A DNA stretch of 64,000 nt from Crotophaga sulcirostris (Eukaryota > Chordata > Aves > Cuculiformes > Crotophagidae), in NCBI GenBank assembly GCA_013397455.1, contig VYZB01000055.1, forward strand, positions 1,065,308-1,129,307. The letters are read 5' to 3'. The notes beneath the pieces were generated by a model. That model did not search any database. It was given only the letters and a program-made list of their open reading frames with translations, and was not told the origin of the DNA. The position numbers and the translations under genes were made by a program. Of the stretch, positions 46,736 to 60,500 are shown one piece after another (the first letter of the stretch is position 1; each line of letters begins with the position of its first letter).

Positions 46736-49700
46736 ACACTGAAGGGTAGATCTGTGTTTGCTGAGCCAGGCTAGGAAGAGAGGGGGAAACTGGTATGGTC
46801 AGATCTGTTGGAGATTTTAAAAGACAATTGGATAAGGTTTTCTAGTGCCTCTTGCAATAGCATATAGGTGGCCTGGAGACGAGGAAAATTGTCTCATATT
46901 TTGATACAAAATGACCTGTTTTGAATTTGGAGTCTAAGACTCAATACAACATTTAAGGCTTTTGAGGTTTTTTTTTTTTTTCAATTGGTGGATAACATTA
47001 TAGTTTATTTTAGTATTTTGGGTTGGTCGAAAAATAATAGTAATTGTAAATTTAGATCAGATATCACCGGGATAATTTTCTTGGCACTGCGAAAGCACGA
47101 AAGCAATTCAAGATTAATCTTTTAGTACACAATAAAATTAAGTCTACCAGTGAGCTGGAGTTAAAGATTAAAAATAGCACTTGATCTGAAGCTGCAAGTA
47201 GTTCTGAACTGGAAAAATTAGTGACATTATAATAAAGCTATCTGGACTCTGAGCTTCCGAGAATATGTGATCCATGTAAAGGTGTCTCCGTAAAAAGGAC
47301 AAATGCTTGGAGTGGAACAAAGGATTTGTTTCCAGTGTAGGTGTCTGTAAGGTATGTGTTACCCAGCCTCTCAAATCTCCAGTCAGAGAGGTGTGCTTTA
47401 GGTGGAATTTGTTTTGAACTGCTTTCTTTGGCACTACAGTTACCTTGGCTTCTTATTCCCTGTAGGGTACCTGAACAACCTGCTAAAAGGCCAAACGACT
47501 TGTTGAATGTTGGAAGGTTTTTTTCACTTCTGATTTGTCATAGAATGATGTGAAACTCATGATAAAAATTAGTAGAATGAGTGTGTGGGTGTCATCAGTG
47601 TGCATAATTTTCTGACTAAGCTCTCAATTAAATGCCAGCTAAATCTCACTGGCTTGTATTAGTTTTTCTTAATAAAATTGTTCCATGGGTTCTCAGATGC
47701 CAAAGGGTGGAATTGTTCTCTGATTCATCTGGGAGGGATGGCTGATTATAACTGCTCATTCTTCAAGTAGAAGGAACAGACCACATCTTAGCTGCTCTCT
47801 GTTCTTTGCAGGTGAGTGAATTAATTAGAAACAAGAAAATGAGCTGTTAAAAGGCCTTGTTGGTATCCCTGTAGTGAATATAATAGGAAAAAAAAAAAAG
47901 GACAGGAGTAAGTTGTTACTAGTAATACAGGGGAAAGGGAGGAGTTCCCAGTTGGTGACCCGTGTTGATTGTTTCCATTTGGGATGCGTAGGTGTGAACA
48001 CCGTGGGCTTCTAAAATGATGAAGCAGCTCTTCTTGGCACAAACAACTGCTGGGTTTCACCCAGAGGTGATCACATTAACCAGTGAACAGAACCCTGCCT
48101 CGCTCTGAGCAATACTCACAACATGATAAAAACTTTTCACTGACAATAAAGAGAAAAGAATGGGCAGGAAAAGCAGAGGTAGTGTTAAGCCTGTCTTTTT
48201 TTATTAAAAAAACGGCTTTTTGGCTGGTAGTGCTGTACACTGGAAGTAGGCTTCTGTGTTTCTGCTGTGGGTAGGTTGCTGTGGCAAAAAATTCCCATGC
48301 ACGAGTTACCTGGATGAACATCAGTGAATATTCTTTCCTGTACAGTGCTGTAGGTCGAGGCTTTATTTTAGTGCAATGAAGACCCATTTTTTTTGCTTCC
48401 TCACAGTCTTTTAAACTACTACTCCTTGTGAATTAATCCTTCAGCCAGGCATTTAATTTAGGTTTTAGCTCTCTGCTTTGAGACTTGAAAAAATCAGGGA
48501 TGTAAATATTATTCTGCCACTGATGGAATGTAAATATTTTTCACTTCCTTGAGAATTGTTTGGCAAGTGGATCACGCTTGCAGCTGACTTGTACCATAAT
48601 TAGGACCATTCATGAAAACCTGTTTCAGTTTTTTTTAAGGGCAGTGGCTGAAATAGCATGTCAGCCTTTCAGTACTGTAGTGCATGATTTAGTAAATCCC
48701 CAAGGAAAAAAGATGGCAAGAAATGAAGATTCAGATTGTCAGCTGTTGAAAAGCGATCCTGTCACTAACATCATCTTTCTCAAAGAGAAAGTGTTTTTTT
48801 TTAGTATCAGGGAGCAAAATCAACCATAACTAGCTGAGTTATTTATTGTCAAGTTATTTAAATGCTTGTAAAGTTATTTATTGTAAAGTTCTGTTAAGTG
48901 TCAGCCTCTGATGGCACTAAAAATCACTCTTTAAGCTTAACACGCTTTCCTTCTGAAAGAAAAAAATTACTTAACCAACAAGATGCCAATAAAAAATAGA
49001 ATTATAGCGAAGTTAATTAATGAGATGATTTTAATAGGGCCTGTTTTATTCTTGGCAACTGAAAGCATGTGACAGGCAAGTGTCTGCCAAATGTTTTATC
49101 TGTATGTTATCCCTTTGTGGTCCATTGCCTGGCGCCTGGATTAAAAGCCAACTCAGGGGAAAACCATTGGTATCAACAAGTTCCCGAGCAACCTTTGAGT
49201 GTGGAAAAACAGAGGGAGGTTGCACCTGGGTGTAGCTTTGCAAGCACTGAGCTTAGCTTAAGGAAAGACAAGGTTGTTAAGTTAAATCTTTAAATGAAGT
49301 GCAATGGGAGACTCCCATTTTAGTCTTAGAAACTATTTAAAGCTCAATGTATCACAACTGGAATATTTGCATTTCTTGCATGCATACATTGAAATCCCAG
49401 TAGAATTGACTCAGTCTCCTTCCTTCCTGCATGGGTATGTTAGGGAGCATGCAATTTACTCTTTGCCTTCTGATAATGATTGTAAGGACAGGGATGCCTG
49501 GGCTTTTTCATCAGGGCTGTCAGTAGCTCAGTGTGTGACCTCGGAAAATAACTTGGCATCTATATGGGTGGAATTTTTGAAACTAGCTGCCTAAAATTAG
49601 ACATCTAAAAACAAACAGCTTGTATTCTTGCAGATGTGTAGTTTTGTTTCAGATTATTTTGTTGGAAAAACTTGGCTTCTGTGTTTATTTACCTGTAAAA

Positions 49701-52700
49701 CTGAGTGCTGTTGAGAGAGACAATAAAATATTCTAAAATCTTTGTGCAGAGAAAGCATGTAGAGAATGATTATTTTATTTTATTTTATTTTTCCTTAGGC
49801 TGTAAGAATTGTGGCCTCAACCTGATCATATCAGCAGGTGACAGACTTAAAAGCAAAAAAAAAGAAAGCTGGTTTGGAAATTCTTTTTTCACATACCACT
49901 GGGATACAGGATGGAAATCCCTACTTGAGTGCAAAGCAATGAAAAGAAGGAATACGTTCCAAAAGGGATTAGAAAAAAAATATCGAGACTATGTGCAGTG
50001 GTGGCTGTTAAAGACTGAACTGGACACAGTCTCCAGCTAAACCACCATTTCTCTGCAATGTGGGAGAGAATCTAGAAGGTTTGCTCAGTATTTGCCCTGG
50101 TTCATACTCTCTTTCCCTTAAGCACTTCCTCTTGGCTGCTGGCAGAGGCATTGCAGGTTTTAGATCTTTATTTATGGCTTCCCTAATTAAAATGCTGTAC
50201 GAGTTAATTAATGTTTCTAAAACATTGAGATCATCAAATGAAATGGATATGCCAGAATTTCAAGCGATGTCTGAAGGGGGAGGGAAGCTCTTCATCTCAC
50301 TACAGAGATGCAATGTTCTGCCGTCGGCCCAAATTTCTCTCTTAACCAGTTTCTCTCCAGGCTGCTCTGCTGGATTCAAAATGTCTGGGTACTGGTATTT
50401 CTGTGTTAATATAGGACTGCTTTTAAAGCATGTGACAGTTTATAAAATGCTCTGGAATGCACAAGGATGAAAGGTACATAAATACATGTAAAATGCTATA
50501 ATTAAGATGCGATTAGCAATGCGCAAAAAAGGAGAGTTTGCCAGGCTACACTTCATATGTCTGTAAAGTTTCATTTTCTGGAGAACAGAATAGGTGGCAA
50601 AACACTTGTTCTAAGCAGTTGCACTTGAAAATAAATGCTGTGCACAAACTCTGAGGAACTTATTGTAAATCTTCTGCTGTGAGACAGAGGCCTTGACAAG
50701 GATGCAGTAATTCCACAGGACGGGGAAAAATGCTGGAGAGTCACCACTGGAAATTGTAAATGAGAAAAATAATTACTGGCAATCAGGAATCTCAGCCTAG
50801 ACTGGGAGATGAGGGAGATGGTTTACTGAAGGAGGAAGAGTCTACTTGCCATTTTCCTCCTTGATCTGTTGGTTCTGCTGCTGTCACGGATGAACCAGCT
50901 GTGGTGAAAGGCTGTGGCATCTTCAGGAACTGCGTGGGGGCATTTTCTGTTATGTGGGACTTGGAGTGAGAAGAAATAAGGAGATAAACTATGAAGGAAA
51001 AGGGTAAGTTAATTTGCTTTGATAAGAGCTTATTGGTCTCCTTTAAAGTCTGTATTTTCCTTTCTTCTGTGTTTTTTTTTTAACTTTTATTTTTTGTTTA
51101 TTTTAAATAAGTACTTTTCTTTAACAGCAGGTGTCATGGCTGGAACATTGGGTTGGGATTCATGAAACCTAGACTCAGATTCTAAGCTGGGCATAGAGTT
51201 TGTGGTCCTGGACTGATCACTTAGTTGGACCACTGTTATCCTCATCTGTAGCGCAGAAAGGGTATCACAGCAGGGGTAAAATCTTCCAGGAAGAAGGCTG
51301 AGCTGATATGGTCCAGTGTTGTCTACGAAGAATTGCTTTTGAGAGAGAGGAGAAATTGTGATGCCTTGTGTGTGTCCCACTAGGCACAACAGGAATGTGC
51401 TGCCTTCTAAATCTGTTCCTGCCTGAAGTAGCCGGTAACATTCTTGGGTAGTAGGTCTTCTGGTAGTAGGCTGTTTGTGATTGTGGGTGCTTTCTGTTTG
51501 GGTTACATGGATTCTGGAGGGGAAAAAAAAGGCATTAAAAGAAAATGAGAAGCATACAAATGAACTCTTAAATTTAAGAAATGCTGGATTGTTGGTCTGT
51601 GTAATGGACCCATGGAGAACACTGTTGTATTTATTTTATTCTGGCATCAGTGTAGTTCTGTATATCCCTTGCAGCATGGGAATTGATTATTCTTAGTCAC
51701 TTTGTGGGAATTACAATAGGCCTGAGAAGTGTGTAGGATGCAATAAGCTAAATCCGATGAAATTGCTGGAGAACTAATAGCCAGGAAGTCTCTGCTGAGC
51801 TTTAATAGCCAGCAAAAACATCTCTCTGCCTTGTCACACGAGATTTAAGAATTCTTTTTCATGGGCCCAACACACAATGTTTCTGACAGCACACTGGCAG
51901 ATTTCAAATTCTCCAGAGTTTTTGAAATGTGTACAGAAATTACTGGGATGAAACTAGGGAGAAGTACAGTGTGTGAGCAGAGATTGCTTCTCATGCAGTG
52001 TAATAATCTGCCAGGTATGGTCAGTTAATGTAACATAAATGAGAATCAACATAAAATCAGTTGTGCTACAGAGCTGATGTGTGTTTAGATACACAGCTAT
52101 ATAGAAAACTGATGTTAATAAGTGTCTTGATTATAGCATCTAATGCTATAGCTACTGATAATACAGAGCTGGTGTGAGTGTGATGACTTATACAATATGT
52201 AAATATATACTGAGTCATTCTCATCTTCCTCCTCTTTTATCTCTTCACCTAAAAAAAAAGGATATAAATGTGGTTAACTGCAGAAGTCACTCTGGCATAC
52301 TTAAAGAACTTGTCTCTTAATAAGAACAGAACTTATTTGTGGACCCACAGAGCTTCTCTTCACCATTGTGTCTGAGATAGGTAGGAATACACAGCTGTAA
52401 CTAGGAGCAGAGTTAATAAAATAAATAAATGCTAGTGGTCAGCACTTCCTGGGAAGGTGTGCTTTAATTTTTTTGTGTTTAGAAAGGAATAATTGTATCT
52501 CCTTACCACATCAGAGTGGTAGTAATGGTAATTAACGTGCGGAGTGCTTTGATTATTAAAAAGAAGAATGGGGGCAGAGAGAAAGCAGTGTTTCTGATGA
52601 GCTAATCACTTTCAGTTAGGCATGTTCAAGTCCAAATACAGGGAACGCCCTGTCCTGCGCTCCACTTAATTTGGCAGCAAATAAAGTGTGTAAAGCCAGA

Positions 52701-54357
52701 GGAGGAGAATGCCAGACTGACAATAAAGGTAGAGAGACCAGATTCTGTGCCTGTGTTTGTCTGTGCCTCTGCATGAGTGTGTATTTTTAACAAGCTGGCT
52801 CAGTAGATGGCAATTCATTATGGGGAAAATAAAGTCAAGAGTTCAGGAAATTCAGGATGTAGTGTTTGGAGCATGGAATTAAAAGTTGTTGGCCAAAATT
52901 TGGTTGGATTTAGCAGTTCCCACTCAGGAACCCAAAAGTTTTTGTGTGTTTCTGACAGCATTTCGTACATGTTTAGAGGAGAAATAGTGGGTTTTGTTGC
53001 CTAACGTGAAATCTTAGGGATAGAATAGATTTCTTGTTACAAGCACCATCTTTCAGTCCATAATAATGTACAGAGTACAGTAAGTGAGTTCTAGCTGGGG
53101 CAAGAGTTCAGCTTCTGCATCTTGTGTTTGGCGACTTTTCAGTCTCATTTCCTAGGACATGGGGGTTCTACAACTGCTCTGTCCATCTTCCCTCTTTCCT
53201 TCTTTCAGGGAAACAGAACTTAAAGATACAAACCAGTACAGGAGAAACATGAGAGTGGAAGAAGAGAGTGTGTGGGTTAGGAGGTTTGAGTGGAAATTGA
53301 AGGTCTTGAAGACAGGTTAAGGGTTCTGTGGATTGATTTAAATGATGTCGGAAGGAAATCGGAAAGCAGACAAATAGAAAGGAACTGAAAGTCTGTCTGG
53401 GAATGGTATTGCCAAGAGGATGTTACGTGGAGGTAGGGCAAACCTGATGGGTGTTGAGGATGTTTGGCTGGATATCTGTCGGGGAAAAAAAGATTCATTA
53501 ATTCAATTGCTCGTGGGATAGTTTGTCTCTGGGTATGTACAGCTGCGTAGAAGGAAATGCCTGGAAGTCTACACTTGCAGTCTAATTGCCTCTGTCCGGG
53601 TGGAGTGTTGTGGGAATCTAGAGAAGATGCCTGGGACTTTGCCTTTCCCTGCTGCAAGTGTGTGTGGAACGTGTTAATGGTGGTTTTTTTGATCTCAGTC
53701 TTCCATAGGCTCTTACTCTTTTGTTTTGGTGCAGTAAGACAGTGAAGTGGAGACCAGACACAGAGTAAAATAGAAAGAAAACAGTCTGAGCACAAAATCG
53801 AGTCTGTATGCAGGCAGCCTTTGAGGCTGGTCAGGATCCTGTTGCATGAAAAAAAAAGTCATCAGTTGCTTTGAGATGGTCAATACGTGGGAACGTGTCA
53901 CTGTTTGAAGGACAATGTACCGTGGTCCTGATGACTAATGGAATATCTAGAGGAAAATACTCACTCTTCCTTTAAACTGTTTGGGAACACAGACACACCT
54001 ATTTTGCTTGGGCTACTCCCTCTAGCACTGTTCAACCCAGGAAATACTGGCAGTAAAGCCACCACGAACCACCTCGGACGGACCTCAGTTGTTCCTCTCA
54101 TGTGTCATCTGCACTCTGAAAGTCTGTAGCTTTTGAGATCCAGAATCATTACTGCTTGAGAGCCCACATGGAAGTAGAAATACATCAGAGCTCCACAAAT
54201 GGCAAAGGTTTGTCCTGGGCTAAAGCTTTGCTATGTCAATCTGTATTGATAAATTAGAGAGGTTAAGCCATCCACAGGATGTTAGTTGTTGGATTTACAG
54301 AAGGGGAACGGGCTGAGGAAGTTCTTTTGGGCTGAAATTGGGATGTTTGTTGATAGA

Positions 54358-54391
54358 TTTATTTATTTATTTATTTATTATTTATTATTAT
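54358..54391 (+). repeat. TTTA microsatellite
   Basis: Tandem TTTA units (ATTTATTTATTTATTTATTT) decaying into TTATTATT. A likely length-polymorphic simple repeat. Confidence 0.9.
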
Positions 54392-54833
54392 AGATATTTA
54401 GGTTGTTTCTCTTTACTGATTTAACAGTTAAACACCTTCCTAGTCTGGTGTGTTTTATGAGCAGTGAATTTTGTTCCATGACTGAACAGTGTGTGCGTGC
54501 ATCCCTGCGTTTCTCCCCTGGACTTGACTGTTTAATATAAGGATCAGAGCACAACTTGGTGGAATTAAACAGGCTTGTTTAATTCCCAGCTCTGACTGCA
54601 CGTGTATTTCTGGGAGAGGTACTTCACTGCTCTGTTTTGCAGTTTCTCTCTCTTCCAGGTGAAGATGATGACAGCACGTTGTTGCAGTGGGGTAGGTTCT
54701 GTGGGAAGAGTTTTATAATGGAAGGTGGCCTAAAAGGTCAAAGTATTGTTAATTCATGCTTTGAATGAGAAGCTGATAACTGATCTGTTTGAGGGTGCTA
54801 TTAAGGGCAGCTTGCTTTGGAATTTAACCTGAG

Positions 54834-55030
54834 GAAGCGGTGTTGTGCAATCGGTGAGTTACTGACCGCGCACACCTCCACGTTCTTGGCCGTCCTGCGA
54901 CCGCCTGTTGCTTCGGTTTGCCTTTGCGCAGAGAGGCAGCAGGATGTGGAGCTGCTGCTGGTGAGCAGGACTTCTGCCTTGCTCAAAGGTGCCGCAGGTG
55001 TGACTGCTCCTGCAGAATGCCAGCGTGTAG
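54834..55030. promoter_or_regulatory. Local CpG-rich segment with strong + donor GTGAGT
   Basis: About twelve CpGs in 197 bases inside CpG-depleted DNA. A strong + strand 5' splice site (CAATCG|GTGAGTTAC) occurs at 54853/54854. Open frames overlap it on both strands (+ 54817-55146; - 55077-54859), as GC-rich DNA with few stops commonly allows. It could be a small orphan CpG island with an alternative first exon, or a GC-rich exon of a gene on either strand. No TATA box or Kozak context decides between them. Confidence 0.3.
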
Positions 55031-56438
55031 CAACCTGCAAGGAGGCACTGGGAGGTGAGGCTCAAAGCACTTGGCATCTAAACACCAAAAGCACATTCAG
55101 CACAGTTTTGGTGGAAAGTTACAACAAAGTGATACCAAGTGGGTAATACTCCTTGCATGCAAATGCAAATCTTAATTTGCTGAGTAAACACGTCTCTTTT
55201 TTTTATACCAAGATCTTAGAAAAAGACGAGGTAAAGAGATGTAAGTATAAAAAGATATATTTAGGTTTCTTGGAAACTCAAGTGTGGGGAGTTGCTTTCT
55301 CTGTTATGCTTAGACAGATAAATAAACCTTTGGGGTACTCGTTTGGCTTCAGGGGTTAGAGATGTCAGAAGTGTAGTCTCATTTTTGCTTTGCTTTGTCT
55401 GATCCATTATTTGTCTCTTGAAAATACTGTCTTACACAGATATTGTCTATCTTTTTGGATCTGGAGCTTAAAAAATGTGCAGGTAGACATAGTAAAGAAC
55501 CGTATAGATACCTTTAGGAAAAGTATCTCTTTACCCTAAAAAAAAACCCCACAACTCAAACTTTCTAGCAACGGTTTCTAACAATTAATAAATATTTTTT
55601 TTCCATTGCTAATTAGTCTTTTGTAGACCAAACACTTAACGTCATGTTGATCTGGATACAACAGTTCTATTTCTGCTATTTCTCTCAATCAAATGTGCAA
55701 AATTACTGCTTTCCCCCTACTTTTTTCTTTATCGTTTTATTTTTAAAGCACTGTTTTGGATTTATTACATTAATATAAATTAATCTTCACAAAAGTGCAA
55801 TGCAATAGCATTTGGTTAAAATTAGCTATTTGTGTATTGTTGTGATGTGGGAAACTCCTTTATCATTATGTGAATGTGCTGATCAAATCAACATTTATCC
55901 ATGTGTCATGGAGATTCATTGTAGTGAGGTTAGACTGAATACCTGGTTCTCTGCTTCCTGACCAGATAGACTGAGATCTGGGGAAATTTTGCTTATATCC
56001 CTGCCTGCTTTGGCTGGTGCAGGTGACCTCTTGTGTGGATATGGAAACCTCTTCTCACTGCAAGATCCCATAAACCCCTGACTGCCACAGTGATAAAGCA
56101 CAGGAGAGGAGATTGTTTACTCCTCCCTGCTACTCTGCAGGTAGCACTTGGCACTTTCTCTTCCATGGTGTTAGGAGGAGGCTGAGAGTCCAGCCCTTTT
56201 GAAATCTAATATATAAAGGGTTACTTTGGGGGATATTTATTTGTCATTTCGTTAAAGTGCTTATAAAACCAGATTGTTTTCCTTTTGTTTTCATTCGATT
56301 TCACGTGCTGGCTTTCACATTCTAGAAAAACAGTGCACTGATTCTTACTGTCAGTTGTCTGTTTTGAGTTGGAAGGCCTGACCTTATTCTGATGGTAATT
56401 CAGTAAGCAGTTGGAGAACTGCAGTGTTTTACTTCTTC

Positions 56439-56458
56439 AGAATCAATTAATTGATTCT
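56439..56458. repeat. Perfect 20-bp palindrome with homeodomain-type core
   Basis: AGAATCAATTAATTGATTCT equals its own reverse complement over all 20 bases. The centre holds back-to-back AATTA/TAATT cores, the type recognised by homeodomain dimers. Binding is an inference. Confidence 0.9.
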
Positions 56459-57445
56459 AGGAAAAGTACTGGGAGGCTTTGGATTCCGCAGAAAGCATAA
56501 ATGTGGGTGAAAAACTCAGTAATAAAACAATCATAAACCCCCTACAAAATAATGCGTTATCTTGTAATGCATTCATAGTTAAAAAGGAAATAACTGGAGG
56601 CTGCCAACTAGTTTCAGTCTCAAAACTATGCACAGCATATGTTTATAACATAAGGTTGTCTCCTGATAAATCCTGGTGGTCAGCACCTGTTTTAACTGAT
56701 TCATCTGAAAATATTGCTCCGTACTGCTAGACGTTGTTCATCAATCAATTTTTATTAGTACAGCCTGACAGGTTGGCTGGTTTGCTTACTTTCTTTAATT
56801 GTTGTTGCTGTTTTGCTATTCTGAATTGCAGAACTTTTCTTAAACCATACCAGGGCGAAACTCCTACCAAAAAATGGAAGATGCATAGAGAGCATTAATG
56901 TCAGAAGGGATGCGGAAGCTGGACTGCATGGGAAAGGGGATTTTTTTTGGTCATTGATTTGTGTCAGTGGTAAATCTGTGTATTAAACAATTACCACAGT
57001 GGTAATGTCAACACAAGTAAAAGAAAACTCAGCTTTCATCTAGGCTGAGGGAGTGTTTATGCTTTTAAAAAAAACCAAACAAATGAACCTTCTAATACAC
57101 ACTAGGGATAGTTGTTTGCCCTCCACATAAACTGAAGAATTAGGCCTCCCGTTGTGGAGTAACTGTCTCGATGCAACATCATAAGTACCAGGGAGTGGAG
57201 AGGTTGTGATGATGACTAAAAATACAGCAGCAAATTGTCCCTTTAAGATGCCAAGGGCCATCTTAACGTTGCAGTATGTTGTACTGTACTGCTGCAAATC
57301 ATTGCAACTATAATATGGTAAATATCAATGAAGCAGTTGACATAGCAGTCTTAGATTCTTTGCAGCTATTCCAGTTGATTCATTCTCCATTCCTGTTGTT
57401 TGTGATACCCCTGGAGCAATTTTTCCTAGTATTATAACTTATTTC

Positions 57446-57513
57446 ATAGAATCCTGGAATTATGAAGGTTGGAAAAGGCCTCTAAGATCATCCTACTTGA
57501 TGCTGAATGCCCT
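57446..57513 (-). mobile_element. CR1 LINE 3'-terminal fragment
   Basis: CATAGAATCCTGGAATTATG, AAGGTTGGAAAAGGCCTCTA and AGATCATCCTACTTGATGCT: a short, diverged CR1 terminus. Confidence 0.85.
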
Positions 57514-60500
57514 GTATGTACTTCGACTGCAGGCAGAAGAGTCTTGATTTAGAACTGTCTTTGAACGACTGTCATAGGATTTGATAGGCACAGGTTCACG
57601 ACGTTGAACATGTCAGGGAAATATCGTAAGATAAGGCCTGTTCTGTGTTGAGTGGCACTGGTAAAGAACAAACCCAGCTGTACCTGTCACCAAGTCAAAG
57701 GCAAGTTTCTCCTTTTCAATGTCCTGTTGGCTTTCTAAGTTCACTGTGTTCCTCTGGCTGTTCATTTTCCTGTTGGAGCCAGATTACAGACTGTAACTGA
57801 GTAGATTCCTCTTTGCTATCAAGAAAAAAAACAAGCAAAAGGAAAGCCTGGGATACCCAAGAGGACCAAAACCTCAGTTCACCCAACACTAGTAGTTACA
57901 CAGTGCATAAAACGTCATTTCCTGTCATGAATAAATTCAGCTAAATTCCAGGTCTTTTGTCTGCCCTATTAATATATTTTCAGATGTGTCCAGGCCTCTA
58001 CTGTGGTGAGTACAGAATGTGACCCCTCGTGAGAAGTGAGCTGCACATTGAGTCTTTATTCTGCTTAACTGGCAGTTTCTTAGTTTGTGCCATGGCTCTG
58101 GATCACTTGTGTGTGCGTGCAGCTGGTTTAACCAGAAGATAGTGCTGACCAAGAGAGGAAGGGTTCAACACTGCTGCAGGATTTATTTAGTTACAAAACA
58201 AAGATTAGCCAACACAGCATATTTAAAGCTGCTTTTAGTAGGAATGTTGGCAGTGGATGAACTGATCTGATGTCATTCCTGGCATCCTGTAACACTGCCA
58301 TATTTTCCACTATATAGAAAGGTAACCTCCTATTCTTAGTTTTGATGGACATTGACAAAAAGTTTGTACTGGCTTCTGGTAGGTATTGTACTTAAATTAG
58401 TCCTTATAGTACAAAGAAGGAATCTGGTTTAGGGCTCTGCTGAAGGTAGGAGGGGGCAGTACGACTGCGCTACTTATCCTTTTAGAGTTATGGCATGCTC
58501 CGAAGATGGTTATGGTGTTGGAGACCTTAAGAGTTTGATGCAACAAGGGAAATATGAGATATATATCTTGGTACTTGATTCTTCTTATGATCTTGTGTGC
58601 TGGTTTACAGCTACTGTAGAAGGTCCACTGTTAGGAGAGACTGAGGAATGTTAAACTAAGGTGTTCAGGAAACCCTGCAGGGTCCTGGGGGAGACTTGCT
58701 TCTAACATCGTTATTTGTTTGGTGTTTTTATGTAAAGTTGCAGTGTATATTGCTGTAATCATGATTTGTCAGAAGGGAAAGTATAATAATATCCAGTTTA
58801 TTTTAATACATGACGAGAGGAGTGGTGCTTTTTTTGATGTCACACTTGTAACTCATTGCTCTTCATAAAAGTGCAAGACATAAATATGAGGACTGAAAGA
58901 ACATCGAGCGTTTAACTTTGATCTCTTTGCTTCCCAACTTATTTCTATCTCAGTTACTATGCAGTCTACATTGCGAAGACAGTGCTAGAGTTTTTTCTCT
59001 CAGATGGAAGAAAAATGTCAAAGAAAGGAAAAGTAAAGAAAAAAGTCTGATTAAAGGAATTGCATTGTTCTTGAAAGTCTTTGCTCACTTGAAGCTACCT
59101 TTGTCATTGTCTGGAAAAGCAAAATGAATATGGAACACAATGGGGAGCTATTTTAATGAACCATGTCAGCTCTTGGGGCCTCTTGCTGATATAATTTAGT
59201 TCTGATTTTTTTTATTTATTTGGATTGTTGTTCTTTTAAGTAGTTCTTTACGGACTATTACAAGCTGAACCATTACATAGTAGTGACCACAAGTAAGTAG
59301 AAAATTTTCTTCTAAATTTTAAATATTTTTTTTTCATATCACATGCTTGCTGCTCAAATATCTGTTTAAATAAAAGGTACCTGAACATTGTTGAGGATTA
59401 GGAAATAAGCCAGTTTCCTATTGAATGTCTGAAGGACTGTCAGCTTCTGCCAGGATCCTTTTTGCTAATTATTCCCTAGAGCAGCTTAGGCGTCTCTTTA
59501 ACTTCAAGCATAGTGCACGGCCCCACGGAAGTCGAGGGATTATTTATAAGCTTTGAGATAGGCAAGCACTTGAATTGTGTTGTTGAGTCAGTTGTTCAAT
59601 CATCCAGAGTCTTGGGGGTGCAGCATTTTATATATTTTTGATTCACATAGCTCTCACTATATCCTATCTACAAAATTATATCAGTTGTCAGCAATCACAG
59701 GGGGTTTTTTTTCCCCTATGTGTGAGTAAAAAGGATGTGTTTGCTATGAGAATACATGGTGCAGTGTTTTTGACATTATAGATCAATAGATCAGCTTTGT
59801 GCTGCCAGGAAATAAAATGCTGAGCCACCTCATCTTGTAATAATGCAATAGGCAGATCCATTAATGCACACAATATTATTTGGTGTCTGAAAATAGCTGA
59901 GGGCTGAGATTTTTTTTTTCCATGACTAGTCTGACATAAACATTGGAATTGATAAAGGAAGGTAAATAGCTTTTTGTTGAATCATGCTTTTTGTCATAAC
60001 CTGATAACTGTGTGCTCTTCTAGACACAGCAACTAGGCTCACAGTAATTTTGCTTGTTTGAGGCAAAGCTGAAAATAGAATTTTCAGATCAGAGAAGATG
60101 TACAGAATTAGTTTGTTTGCCTAATCTGGTAACATGATTCTCCAGGGGAAATAAGCACTTTTAGTGTTAAAGGGGGGTTGCAATCTATTAGGAAAATCGT
60201 TAAGAAATATGGTAATTCCATTGGAAGGTAATTAAGATCAAGGAGAAGCACTAAGCTATGCTTTACATGACCTCTTTTTTAATGCTGACCAGTTACCCCT
60301 TAGTGTTATTATCTGTAGTACTTCTATAGTTTCCATTACTAATGTACCTATTGTTACAAATCCCTTTTGAAGAGGGAGATGTGATATGGGGAAGTGTAAT
60401 GGAAGAGGTGAAGAGAATGACTCAGGGATGAACAGCAAGTCTGTGGGAGAGCATGGGTTACCTGTTTCTCAAATCCCAGGTTAGCATTCCAGCTCTTCAC

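Larger units (their letters stand above)
46736..57445. other. 10.7-kb stretch without CR1, mostly unique AT-rich DNA
   Basis: No CR1 remnant was found, the longest such interval in the window. It holds simple repeats (TTTTA-type at 49771-49793, TTTA-type at 54358-54391), TTAATTAA-rich segments near 49010 and 50195, a CpG-rich segment at 54834-55030 and a 20-bp palindrome at 56439-56458. A minus frame at 53795-53277 (172 codons) is long but unrecognised and unsupported. Confidence 0.45.

Noticed and set aside
49799..49837. 39-bp exon-like stretch after a TTTTA-rich acceptor, with GCAG|GTGACA donor
   Set aside because: The pyrimidine tract is a simple repeat and the encoded 13 residues give no support.
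59244..59292. Exon-like 49 bp with strong donor (CCACAA|GTAAGTAG) after a T-rich acceptor
   Set aside because: In its best frame it starts at codon position 1, incompatible with the exon ending at 15843; read in the required phase it would then force a stop at the 62975 exon. Kept only as a possible alternative exon.
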